DNA of 52,886 bases from contig JADLCD010000072.1 in NCBI GenBank assembly GCA_020847395.1, positions 1 to 52,886 on the forward strand. The letters are read 5' to 3'. This DNA comes from Chitinophagaceae bacterium. GTDB lineage: Bacteria > Bacteroidota > Bacteroidia > Chitinophagales > Chitinophagaceae. The translations under genes and the position numbers were made by a program. Of the stretch, positions 17,946 through 26,132 are shown in pieces (the first letter of the stretch is position 1; each line of letters opens with the position of its first letter). A model generated the notes under the pieces. It made no database searches. It was not told the origin of the DNA and saw only the letters and a list, made by a program, of their open reading frames with translations.

Positions 17946-18398
17946 TCACGCTTTATTTTTTGTATCAAGGATTATAGTGACCGGCCCGTCATTCAAAAGC
18001 AACACTTTCATATCTGCGCCGAAAATGCCGGTTTGTATTTTTTTACCCAGCTCTTTTTCCAGTTGCGCTATCATTTTTTCATATAAAGGAATGGCAAAAT
18101 CCGGTTTGCTTGCCCGTATATATGAGGGGCGGTTACCCTTTTTTGTAGACGCATGTAAAGTGAACTGGCTTATCAATAATATATTTCCTCCTGTATCTTT
18201 TACCGATACATTCATCACACCGTCCTCATCATTAAAAATGCGCATATTCACTATTTTGCTGCTCAGCCATTCTATGTCTTCCGTGGTATCTGCATCTTCA
18301 ATGCCAACCAATACCAGCAAACCATTTTGTATAGCGCCGGTAGTATTCCCGTTCACCACTACCGATGCATGTGAAACACGTTGTAAAACTGCTCTCAT
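17946..18398 (-). CDS. dtd: D-aminoacyl-tRNA deacylase
   Basis: This 150-residue enzyme hydrolyses D-aminoacyl-tRNAs (and Gly-tRNAAla), keeping D-amino acids out of protein. It shows the start MRAVLQRVSHASVVVNG, the active-site segment ILLISQFTLHASTKKGNRPS and a C-terminal NDGPVTIILDT that carries the GP (cis-Gly-Pro) motif. The length is normal. It is probably transcribed alone or with the upstream S51 peptidase gene, 75 bases away. Confidence 0.95.
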   Translation of the reverse strand: MRAVLQRVSHASVVVNGNTTGAIQNGLLVLVGIEDADTTEDIEWLSSKIVNMRIFNDEDGVMNVSVKDTGGNILLISQFTLHASTKKGNRPSYIRASKPDFAIPLYEKMIAQLEKELGKKIQTGIFGADMKVLLLNDGPVTIILDTKNKA

Positions 18399-18473
18399 AC
18401 CTTACATAATTTCCTTTTTATAATAGCTGCCACGAATACGCGAATAAGACTTGTGCATTCCTGGCTATGTACT

Positions 18474-19493
18474 CTACTTCATTTCTTTCTTAAACAATCT
18501 GCCTTCATTCACCCACCACCAATACCATTTACCTCCGCTTGCTTTATGCATATCAAAGTCTGCTACAGAAAAACTTCCGCTGCCTGCAGCGGTTGCCTGT
18601 ATTTCGTATACCTGCAAAGCCTTTTCTTTTCGCTTCCATTTTAGCGGTTTTCCAGGCTCGCATATTTCAGGTGTTTTTGATTTATCTGTTATAATAAAAT
18701 ACGCTTTGCTTTCACCAATAACAGTAGCTATGCCATTTTCATCAATACAAACCGCGGTGCGCTCGTCGGGCGCAATGCCTTTGGCATACAGGTTAAAATC
18801 TTTAATAATCCGCGCAAGAAAACTAACATGCCTGCCCTCCCGCTTGCGGGCAAGATAATGCTGATCGCTGATTACCTGCTGCAAAAAAGGCGCATGCAAA
18901 AAATCATTATTGTATAGCGTAATCCTGTTGTTATACGGATTGAGCATTGACGAATCTGAAACTGCGCTTCCATTTTCTCCGCTATAATATAACCCGGTGA
19001 GTATAGCGCAACCTGCACTGGTGCCGCCCACCGGAACTTTTTTTTCATTCATCAAATAATTAATTGCCGCGTTCAATTTTGTGCTGCGCCAGTTATTCAT
19101 ATACCGCGACTGGTCGCCGCCTGCAATAAAAAGCATTTCGGCGTTTCTAACAGTCATGGCTACCGTATCATTATCTGCAAGCTCTCTTGAAGTTATATTA
19201 AGTGTTTCAACAGAATTTACGCCTCCAAGTGCATATATATCTTTATTATAACCATCATTACCGGAGGCAGTTAATACCACTGCATCTCCTCCACCGCTTT
19301 TAGCTATCATCCATTTAAAAGCGCCGGGCACATTACCTCCGCCTCCAATTAGCGCAGCGCCTGCGGTAGTTGTGGTTATTATATCAGCACTATTGCCCAC
19401 CCGGCCCAATGAACCTGGTTTAACCTGCGCCATGGAAAGGCTGAAAAACAGGCTGCCGGAGATTAAAAGGCTTATTCGTCTAAAATGCTTCAC
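18474..19493 (-). CDS. Exported cyanophycinase-like S51 peptidase (GTG start)
   Basis: This 339-residue protein is of the class I glutamine amidotransferase-like fold. GGTSAGCAILTG carries the Ser nucleophile (Ser159 in GTSAGC), and LFIAGGDQSRYM is the upstream cyanophycinase-like motif. The frame is open to 19730, but that would overlap arfB on the other strand and give a poor N-terminus. The GTG at 19493 instead gives a clean Sec signal (MKHFRRISLLISGSLFFSLSMAQ), so I chose it. Export fits a periplasmic cyanophycinase that cleaves beta-aspartyl-arginine polymers or other isopeptides. The substrate is inferred from the family only. Confidence 0.85.
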   Translation of the reverse strand: MKHFRRISLLISGSLFFSLSMAQVKPGSLGRVGNSADIITTTTAGAALIGGGGNVPGAFKWMIAKSGGGDAVVLTASGNDGYNKDIYALGGVNSVETLNITSRELADNDTVAMTVRNAEMLFIAGGDQSRYMNNWRSTKLNAAINYLMNEKKVPVGGTSAGCAILTGLYYSGENGSAVSDSSMLNPYNNRITLYNNDFLHAPFLQQVISDQHYLARKREGRHVSFLARIIKDFNLYAKGIAPDERTAVCIDENGIATVIGESKAYFIITDKSKTPEICEPGKPLKWKRKEKALQVYEIQATAAGSGSFSVADFDMHKASGGKWYWWWVNEGRLFKKEMK

Positions 19494-19650
19494 AATTTTG
19501 ATGTTAATATGCAGATGATATGGTTGAAAAAAGGTAAATTTCCTGTGCAATATACTTCTGATATACACAGCATTATAATTGATCAGTAGTTTTGCAGAAA
19601 ATTGTTTAAGCCAGGGCATTGTGCAACCGGCAAAAGGTAATAGTAGTAGT

Positions 19651-20061
19651 ATGAGTAAGACAGATATACAGAAGGAGATTATTTTTAAAACAGCGAGAAG
19701 CGGCGGTAAGGGAGGGCAGAATGTGAACAAGGTGGAAACAATGGTAGAAGGATATTTTCATGTTGCTGATTCTAAAATATTAAATGAAGCACAAAAAGAA
19801 ATACTTCTTCAAAAATTAAGCAACCGGATAACGGCAGAAGGATATTTATTAGTAAAATCACAGGCAGAACGTACACAACTGGGCAACAAACAGCTTGTAA
19901 TAAAAAAGATGCATGAACTAGTTAATCAATCCTTAATAAAGCCACGCAAACGCATAGCAAGCACACCCTCTAAAGCAGCTAAGGAAAAAAGAATAGGGCA
20001 GAAAAAATTAAAGTCGCAGGTAAAAGAAGGGAGAAAAAAAGTAACTATCAGTAACGACTAA
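19651..20061 (+). CDS. arfB: Peptidyl-tRNA hydrolase ArfB-type ribosome rescue factor
   Basis: This 136-residue protein has the class I release-factor GGQ motif (GGKGGQNVNKVET, GGQ at 21-23) but no codon-recognition domain. A highly basic tail follows (KAAKEKRIGQKKLKSQVKEGRKK), which in ArfB/YaeJ enters the empty mRNA channel. It frees peptides from ribosomes stalled without a stop codon. The frame is open from 19579, but the ATG at 19651 gives the family start (MSKTDIQKEIIFKTARSGG) and avoids an unlikely 24-residue extension. The MbnP-like gene follows 27 bases later on the same strand. Confidence 0.93.
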   Translation: MSKTDIQKEIIFKTARSGGKGGQNVNKVETMVEGYFHVADSKILNEAQKEILLQKLSNRITAEGYLLVKSQAERTQLGNKQLVIKKMHELVNQSLIKPRKRIASTPSKAAKEKRIGQKKLKSQVKEGRKKVTISND

Positions 20062-20087
20062 AACCACCTGCGCCAAATGTGATTATT

Positions 20088-20849
20088 ATGAAGAAGGTTT
20101 CTTTATACGGCATATTTTTTTGTGTGTTGATTTTTTCTGCCTGCCAGAAAGAGCTTACCGGCAATGTGAATACAGCGCGTCAATATACTGTCAGGATAAC
20201 TTTTCAACCTGCCGTAAACAGCCAGGCTTTGGCTATTGGCGAAACCTATCAAAATGATTTGGGAGAAGACTATACTGTAACTGCTTTCCGGTTTTATGCA
20301 GCATATCCATCTTTAAAAAATAATAATGCTGCATTAAATGTAACCAACGAAAAAAAATACAGGCTTGTTGATGCAGGTATAAGCAGCAGCGTGTCGTTTA
20401 CTATTACTACGGCTGATAGTGTATTCAACGGCTTATCCTTCCAGGTTGGCGTGGATAGTATTGACAATGTGAGCGGCGCTCAGTCAGGCGATCTTGATCC
20501 TGGTAAAGGAATGTTCTGGACGTGGAACAGTGGTTATGTAATGGCAAAGCTGGAGGGCACATCTTCTTTTTCAAGTATGCCGGCAAATGAATTTACGTAT
20601 CATGTTGGCGGATTTTCAGGAGTGAATAATAGTATCAGAATTATTGCCCTTTCAACGCAGCAGGTAAAATTAAATACCGGCCATACAACGGATATAATCG
20701 TGCAGGCTGACATCAACAAATGGTTTAGCGGCGTGCATGCCTTAAAAATCAGCGACAATGCTTTTGTGCATAGCCCCGGAGCGCTTGCAAAACAATATGC
20801 AGATAATTATGCAACAATGTTCAGTATTGCGGAAATAGTGAGTGAATAA
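20088..20849 (+). CDS. MbnP-type copper-binding lipoprotein
   Basis: This 253-residue protein has a lipoprotein signal (LIFSACQKE, lipid Cys19). It matches the MbnP family: an N-terminal VRITFQPAVNSQAL strand, DLGEDYTVTAFRFYAAYPSL, and DLDPGKGMFWTWNSGYVMAKLEG with two Trp residues (144, 146). In the studied family a Trp in this protein is oxidised to kynurenine by the diheme partner MbnH, which builds a copper site. The partner follows with a one-base stop/start overlap (TAATG), so the two are translationally coupled. The frame also opens at a GTG at 20079; ATG at 20088 is preferred for its MKK start. No methanobactin peptide genes are visible nearby. Confidence 0.82.
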   Translation: MKKVSLYGIFFCVLIFSACQKELTGNVNTARQYTVRITFQPAVNSQALAIGETYQNDLGEDYTVTAFRFYAAYPSLKNNNAALNVTNEKKYRLVDAGISSSVSFTITTADSVFNGLSFQVGVDSIDNVSGAQSGDLDPGKGMFWTWNSGYVMAKLEGTSSFSSMPANEFTYHVGGFSGVNNSIRIIALSTQQVKLNTGHTTDIIVQADINKWFSGVHALKISDNAFVHSPGALAKQYADNYATMFSIAEIVSE

Positions 20850-21889
20850 TGAAAAGATCGATTTTATATATTTTAAGTTTACTTTTTGCGGGCTTGTTTG
20901 CAGTTGAAAGTTGCAAAAAGCAGGATGGAGGCTCAGGCGCACCTACCCCGCTTACATTTACCGTGCCGGATGGATTTCCTGCTCCTGTATATACATTTGA
21001 AAACAATACGCCAACAGAACAGGGTTTTCAATTAGGTAAAAAATTATTTTATGACGGGCGGCTTTCAAAGGATGGAAATTTTCCGTGCGCTTCCTGCCAC
21101 CAGCAGTTTGCTGCTTTTGCTACGCTTGATCACCCGTTGAGTCATGGTTTTGATAACCAGTTTACCACCCGCAATGCGCCCGGCTTGTTTAATATAGCAT
21201 GGATGAAAACACTTCATTGGGATGGAGGAATTAATCACATAGAAGTGCAGCCGCTTGCCCCCTTAGAAGCTACCAATGAGATGGCTGAAACCATTGATAA
21301 TGTAATTGCCAAATTAAAGGCAGATGCTACTTACCGGCAAATGTTTAAAGCCGCATTTGGAGAGGGAGAAATAGATTCGCAACGCATGCTGAAAGCGCTG
21401 GCGCAATTTGTTGCGATGATTGTTTCAAACGACTCCAAATATGATCGTGTAAAAAAAGGGCAGGCAACATTTACCATTGCTGAAGAAAGCGGCTACAAAA
21501 TTTTCCAGGCAAAATGCGCTTCATGCCATACAGAGCCGTTGTTTACGGATGATTCTTTCCGCAATACCGGACTTGCGTTAGATGATGTTTTAAAAGACTA
21601 CGGCAGAATGCGTATTACCGGCGACCCCGCAGATTCTTTAAAATTTAAAGTGCCGAGCTTAAGAAATGTATTTGCTACTTTTCCCTATGGGCATGATGGA
21701 AGATTTTATTCTGTTGGCGCGGTTATAGATCATTACCGTAGCAGTGTTATAAACAGTGCAACTACAGATCCGCTGGTTAAAAACAAAATCCCCATAAGTG
21801 ATTACGAAAAATTAGACCTGCTGTCTTTTCTTGAAACACTTACAGATTCTACATTAATCAACAATACACGTTTTGCCGCAAACGAGTAA
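20849..21889 (+). CDS. MbnH/MauG-like diheme cytochrome c peroxidase family enzyme
   Basis: This 346-residue exported protein (signal ending near VESCKK, possibly a lipoprotein) has two c-type heme sites, CASCH at 80-84 and CASCH at 223-227. The bacterial cytochrome c peroxidase/MauG fold is further supported by KLFYDGRLSKDGNFPCASCH and by LKFKVPSLRNVFATFPYGHDG. The overlap with the MbnP gene points to the Trp-modifying MbnH group rather than a detoxifying peroxidase. The reaction is inferred from the family and neighbour, and oxidation of the adjacent protein is not shown by sequence. Confidence 0.85.
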   Translation: MKRSILYILSLLFAGLFAVESCKKQDGGSGAPTPLTFTVPDGFPAPVYTFENNTPTEQGFQLGKKLFYDGRLSKDGNFPCASCHQQFAAFATLDHPLSHGFDNQFTTRNAPGLFNIAWMKTLHWDGGINHIEVQPLAPLEATNEMAETIDNVIAKLKADATYRQMFKAAFGEGEIDSQRMLKALAQFVAMIVSNDSKYDRVKKGQATFTIAEESGYKIFQAKCASCHTEPLFTDDSFRNTGLALDDVLKDYGRMRITGDPADSLKFKVPSLRNVFATFPYGHDGRFYSVGAVIDHYRSSVINSATTDPLVKNKIPISDYEKLDLLSFLETLTDSTLINNTRFAANE

Positions 21890-21903
21890 GTATAAAATGA
21901 TAA

Positions 21904-21926
21904 TGCTCCTGCAAACCACAGGAGCA
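21904..21926. terminator. Short hairpin between mbnH-like and HNH genes
   Basis: TGCTCCTG (21904-21911) and CAGGAGCA (21919-21926) form a perfect 8-bp stem with a 7-base loop, lying 15 bases past the stop codon of the diheme gene and 30 bases from the convergent HNH gene stop. There is no clean T-tract, so termination is only likely from position. Confidence 0.5.
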
Positions 21927-21955
21927 CTATACTATGGCTGGTTAATCGGTTGCGA

Positions 21956-22534
21956 TTATATCTTTACGTGAGCCCAGTTTTCCTTGGTTTTTATACGATG
22001 TATCTGCATGTCAGATACATTAAACTTCTTGGCAATTGCTTTCAGTGTTTTCTTTTCTTTAAGCAACTGTTTTATCACCTTCACTTTTTTAATATCAAGT
22101 TTAGCTCCCTTAACTGTTGGATTATCTTTTCTGTATTTTATAGCTGCTTTTACACGTGGGTTCTTCCTGTTATGTGCGGATACTTCATCTTGCGTAGCCC
22201 ACTTTAAATTTGTGTACTTGTTGTTTTCATAGTTATGGTCAAGATGAATAATAAAAAGCTGTTTTGCTTTTGGTTTAGGTAAAAAATGTTTTGCAACAAG
22301 TCGGTGCACTAATGCAGTAAAGTACTTCCCATCAAGCTTTTTTCGCCATATAGGATAATTAGCCTGGCGGCTTAACTTCAGAATAAAGCCATCTGACAAG
22401 CGTTTATTGTACTTAATTATTCTGCCATGATTTGATATGGCATACTTATACCATACAGCGCCTTTGGTTTCATGTTCGGGCAGATCTTTCCAGATTTCGT
22501 TGGGGAGCATTTTTACAGATTCCCTGATAGCCAT
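21956..22534 (-). CDS. Free-standing NUMOD4-HNH endonuclease with C-terminal HTH
   Basis: This 192-residue basic protein has three parts. An N-terminal NUMOD4-like segment (EIWKDLPEHE...WYKYAISNHGRIIKYN, about 13-44) is followed by an HNH-like core with LVHRLVAKHFLPKP and IHLDHNYENNKYTNLKWAT (about 78-122). A C-terminal helix-turn-helix (LKAIAKKFNVSDMQIHRI, about 165-182) completes it. This is the layout of phage- and intron-type homing endonucleases. No intron or interrupted gene is seen around it, so it may be a solitary homing or domesticated nuclease. The first His and later Asn ligands appear kept. Confidence 0.75.
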   Translation of the reverse strand: MAIRESVKMLPNEIWKDLPEHETKGAVWYKYAISNHGRIIKYNKRLSDGFILKLSRQANYPIWRKKLDGKYFTALVHRLVAKHFLPKPKAKQLFIIHLDHNYENNKYTNLKWATQDEVSAHNRKNPRVKAAIKYRKDNPTVKGAKLDIKKVKVIKQLLKEKKTLKAIAKKFNVSDMQIHRIKTKENWAHVKI

Positions 22535-22733
22535 GGTTTTTATTTTTTTGGATTAAGAAGGGGTTAAACAAATAATAAAATCACAGTTTAAAATAGGATA
22601 TAATGTTCTTCAAGATCATGCCTGCGGGAATTTCATCAACTTCACTTTCGCGCTGCACAGCAATTTTTGGTGAGCTTATATAAACAACTATTTTCCGAAG
22701 TTACAACAACATCTGATATAAAGAAACAAATAA

Positions 22734-23324
22734 TTAAATTTTCAGTCCATCTACCAAAATGACAATCATATTATCTTCTAACTGTTCTGCGGAAATCTTC
22801 TCCAATGAACGATGCCATGATTCAATGCCGCTTACTGCATGAAGCATTATGATTACCGCAGTGGGGGGATCAATGGGTTTAACCTGCTTTTTTTGAATTC
22901 CTTCAATAATAATATTTGCCAGCCGTTGCCGGTAAGCCCGGCGTTGCACTTTGAAATTGGAGAGATAGGGCTCTGTAAGATGTCGCCACTCCCTGTCGGC
23001 AACCTGCACCTCTTCATAATTGTTTACCATCTGCCGAATATGAAATCGAAGAATGGTCTTAATTTTTTCAATAGCAGAAACCTGGCTGTTTTCTATATTC
23101 TCAAGATTTTGGGTGAGCAGGTTGGCGGTACGAAAGCATATATCCTGTAAAATTTCTGCTTTCGATTGTATATGATTGTACAGGCTTGCAGCTTCCACGC
23201 CCACTTCTTCTGCAAGATCTCTCATAGAAGTTGCTGCAAAACCTTTCTCTCTGAACAGCTTAGCTGCTTTTCCTATAACAAACTGCCTTTTGGAGCTGTT
23301 TCGTTGTGTTTTAATAACAGGCAT
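22734..23324 (-). CDS. TetR/AcrR family transcriptional regulator
   Basis: This 196-residue protein begins with a basic TetR helix-turn-helix (VIGKAAKLFREKGFAATSMRDLAEEV...AASLYNHIQSKAEIL, about 17-62). An all-helical ligand domain (about 75-196) follows, resembling regulators that sense CoA esters or lipids. It probably represses its own gene and a distant target. Its downstream side is the HNH gene and no clear target operon is adjacent; cysS lies upstream on the same strand. The ligand is unknown. Confidence 0.88.
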   Translation of the reverse strand: MPVIKTQRNSSKRQFVIGKAAKLFREKGFAATSMRDLAEEVGVEAASLYNHIQSKAEILQDICFRTANLLTQNLENIENSQVSAIEKIKTILRFHIRQMVNNYEEVQVADREWRHLTEPYLSNFKVQRRAYRQRLANIIIEGIQKKQVKPIDPPTAVIIMLHAVSGIESWHRSLEKISAEQLEDNMIVILVDGLKI

Positions 23325-23393
23325 GGGTATTCATTATTTTCGCCACCAACTCGTTATTTATATAAGCAAATATTATGAAAATGATACTCAATC

Positions 23394-24890
23394 TTAATCA
23401 ATAGCCCAGCTTACACTTCCATTTTTTTCATCTTTTAAAGTTATGCCCTGCTGCTGTAGCTTATTTCTTATCTTGTCAGATGTGGTAAAATCTTTTTTTT
23501 CCCTTGCTTCTTTCCGTATCTGAATAAGTAATTGCAATACGCCATCAAGCAAGGCGCTATCGTTTTCCTTCTCATTTTTTAAGCCAAAAATATCGAAAAG
23601 ATAGGCGCTAAATTTGTTTTGGAGCAACTCCAGCGTTTGCTTACTAATGCTTGCCAAAAGCACCTGGCCATGTTTTAAAGAGTTGATTACAGGCGCCAGT
23701 TCAAACATGTTTGCCAATACTTTAGCGGTATTAAAGTCGTCGTTCATTGATTCATCAAACCCATTTACCAGGTTTATACAACGCTTTTCGAGTTCATTAT
23801 CCAATTGAGCGTTATCAATATCCTGGTACACTAAAGAGCTAAGGTTTTCATATGCTTCCCATAGTCTTTTTAAACCTTTCTCGGCAGCCTGCAATGCTTC
23901 ATTGCTAAAGTCGAGCGTGCTGCGGTAATGGGTTTGCAGCATAAAAAACCTTACCGTCATAGGCGCATATGCCTTATCGAGCAATGGGTGATCGCCGGTA
24001 AATAACTGGTGAGGTAAAAAGCCATTACCTGCTGTTTTACTCATTCTAGCACCGTTAACCGTAAGCATATTGGTATGCAGCCAATAGTTTACCGGGCTGG
24101 TATGGTAACAAGCCTGCGATTGCGCTATTTCGTTAGTATGATGTGTTGCAGCCAGGTCCATACCCCCGCCATGTATATCAAACTGTTTTCCCAGGTATTT
24201 TCCACTCATGGCAGAACATTCAATATGCCATCCGGGAAAACCCATTCCCCAGGGTGAAGGCCATTGCATTAAATGTTCGGGCTTTGCCTTTATCCATAGC
24301 GCAAAATCAAGGCGGCCTTTTTTCTCATCCTGGCCGCCTAACGCTCTTGTACCTTCCAGCAAATCCTCCAGTTTTCTGTTGGTAAGAATGCCGTAAGGTT
24401 TTTCCTTATTGTATTTTTCTACGTCAAAGTAAACTGTTCCATCAACTATATAAGCATACCCATTGGCAATGATTTGTTTTACCATTTCAATTTGTTCAGA
24501 TATATGCCCGGTGGCAGTTGGCTCAATAGTAGGAGGAAGATTGTTGAAAAGTTCCATTACTTTATGAAAACCAAGTGTATACTTCTGCACTATTTCCATG
24601 GGCTCTAATTGCTCAAGCCTTGCTTTCTTTGAAAATTTATCATCACCTTCATCCCTGTCACCTTCAAGATGGCCCGCGTCAGTAATATTTCTTACATAGC
24701 GTACTTTATATCCCAGGTATTTCAGGTATCGGTATATAATATCAAAAGAAATAAAAGTGCGACAATTGCCAAGATGCACATCGCTGTATACTGTTGGCCC
24801 ACAAACATACATACCAACATAACCAGGTGTAACAGGCGTAAATACTTCCTTTGTTCTTGTAAGCGAATTATAAACTTTTAGTTCAGACAT
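23394..24890 (-). CDS. cysS: Cysteine--tRNA ligase
   Basis: This 498-residue class I synthetase activates Cys and charges tRNACys. The family marks are the start MSELKVYNSLTRTKEVFTP, Cys30 in YVCGPTVYSDVHLGNCRTF (HLGN replaces HIGH), the zinc site with ECSAMSGKY and THHTNE, and ARMSKTAGNGF as the KMSKS variant. The open frame runs 11 codons further (to 24923); the ATG at 24890 matches family N-termini. A possible TATATTTG promoter box lies on its strand at 24921-24928. Confidence 0.96.
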   Translation of the reverse strand: MSELKVYNSLTRTKEVFTPVTPGYVGMYVCGPTVYSDVHLGNCRTFISFDIIYRYLKYLGYKVRYVRNITDAGHLEGDRDEGDDKFSKKARLEQLEPMEIVQKYTLGFHKVMELFNNLPPTIEPTATGHISEQIEMVKQIIANGYAYIVDGTVYFDVEKYNKEKPYGILTNRKLEDLLEGTRALGGQDEKKGRLDFALWIKAKPEHLMQWPSPWGMGFPGWHIECSAMSGKYLGKQFDIHGGGMDLAATHHTNEIAQSQACYHTSPVNYWLHTNMLTVNGARMSKTAGNGFLPHQLFTGDHPLLDKAYAPMTVRFFMLQTHYRSTLDFSNEALQAAEKGLKRLWEAYENLSSLVYQDIDNAQLDNELEKRCINLVNGFDESMNDDFNTAKVLANMFELAPVINSLKHGQVLLASISKQTLELLQNKFSAYLFDIFGLKNEKENDSALLDGVLQLLIQIRKEAREKKDFTTSDKIRNKLQQQGITLKDEKNGSVSWAID

Positions 24891-24920
24891 AATGTAATAG
24901 ACGTTATAGGCAGATGTATG

Positions 24921-24928
24921 CAAATATA
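24921..24928 (-). promoter_or_regulatory. Possible -7 box for cysS
   Basis: On the minus strand this reads TATATTTG, matching TAnnTTTG, 31 bases upstream of the chosen cysS ATG. A -33 element is not clear. If real, it would place the transcript start inside the extra upstream frame, which supports the shorter start. Confidence 0.4.
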
Positions 24929-24974
24929 AATGGAATAAATTGAGGTAGATAAACCCTGAAGCTATCTAAACCTA

Positions 24975-26123
24975 TTATTTCTGCAGTTGCACATCTGCAA
25001 CTACCGGAAGGTGATCGGAAAAAACTTTGGGGATACGATCGCATTGCAATATATTAAACCTGGGATCTGCAAAAATATAATCAATACGCAGGGTTGGTAA
25101 CTCCCGCATAAAGCCTGAAGCGAAACTATAGTACGTTTGGCCGAAGCCAAAATTGCTGGCAATAAAGGCATCTCTTTTATCTCCCTTTACGGAAAAATAG
25201 GTATAGGAATTAGGAACATCATTTAAGTCGCCGCAGAACACTTCGGGGTACCTGCTTGAGTCAAGCTTATTCCGCATAAATTCCGCCTGTTCTCCTCTTC
25301 TTTTAAATGCATATCTCATTTTTCTGAAAATATTCTTTGAAGCATCAAGGCGTTCGGATGGATCATTCTTTATTTTAGATATATCCTCATATTCTCTTTC
25401 TTTAAATCCAAAAGATTGCAAATGCCCTGTATACACACGTATGGTATCTCCTCTAAAAAGAATATCTGCCGATAAAAGGCTTTCTGTAACATCTTCTTTT
25501 GCCAGAGATAATGAAGACTTTAAGGTGTCGATGATCGGGTATTTGGAAAATATGATAGTGCCGGAATAATGGTGGCGATAACTATTTTGATCTTTTGAGA
25601 AATAATAATATGGATATCCCATATCCTTTGTAAAATGCCATACAGTATTGAAATATTTACCTGAATCTACTGTAAAAAACTCCTGCATCGTTAATACATC
25701 CGGGTTATACGCCTTAATTAAATCATGCATTTTCATCTGGTGAATACTTAAGCCCGGCTTTCTAAACTTTTCATCACCGCTGGTAAAGCTTCGCACATTC
25801 CATGTCATTATTCTTAAAGCATTTTCCTCCTTTTTTTCTTTGTTAAAAGAGCCGCCTATATGAAAAGCAAATACAGCTAATATACTTTTCCAGCCAACAA
25901 TAAAACATATAACTGCTATTATACTCCATTTGGGTTTAACAAAAAGCCAGAAAAAGAAAAAAGCAGTAAGGACAATAAGAATATATGGAAACATAAGCCC
26001 TATAAATCCAAACAGCCACCATCTGAAAGGATTAAAAAATGGAGACAAACAACCTACAAGAAAGGAAATACAGATACAAACATATATCAGGACCAGTAAG
26101 CGTTTTGCTAATTTTCGAATCAT
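24975..26123 (-). CDS. Membrane-anchored endonuclease/exonuclease/phosphatase-fold protein
   Basis: This 382-residue protein has three N-terminal hydrophobic helices (about 8-27, 33-62, 65-85) anchoring a C-terminal EEP domain. ALRIMTWNVRSF, VLTMQEFFTVDSG, VFCGDLNDVPNSY and FSDHLPVVADVQL are the metal and catalytic motifs of the EEP (DNase I/phosphodiesterase) superfamily; the Asn, Glu, Asp and His ligands appear kept. It follows two rhomboid genes with a 9-base gap from the second, in a gene order I believe recurs in Bacteroidota. The substrate (nucleic acid or phospholipid) cannot be told. Confidence 0.88.
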   Translation of the reverse strand: MIRKLAKRLLVLIYVCICISFLVGCLSPFFNPFRWWLFGFIGLMFPYILIVLTAFFFFWLFVKPKWSIIAVICFIVGWKSILAVFAFHIGGSFNKEKKEENALRIMTWNVRSFTSGDEKFRKPGLSIHQMKMHDLIKAYNPDVLTMQEFFTVDSGKYFNTVWHFTKDMGYPYYYFSKDQNSYRHHYSGTIIFSKYPIIDTLKSSLSLAKEDVTESLLSADILFRGDTIRVYTGHLQSFGFKEREYEDISKIKNDPSERLDASKNIFRKMRYAFKRRGEQAEFMRNKLDSSRYPEVFCGDLNDVPNSYTYFSVKGDKRDAFIASNFGFGQTYYSFASGFMRELPTLRIDYIFADPRFNILQCDRIPKVFSDHLPVVADVQLQK

Positions 26124-26132
26124 TTATTACAA

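Noticed and set aside
17902-18423. Plus-strand open frame of 173 residues
   Set aside because: It lies opposite dtd, which has clear family motifs, and the plus product has no recognisable family.
24143-24385. Plus-strand open frame inside cysS
   Set aside because: cysS is clearly coding on the minus strand; this is a shadow frame.
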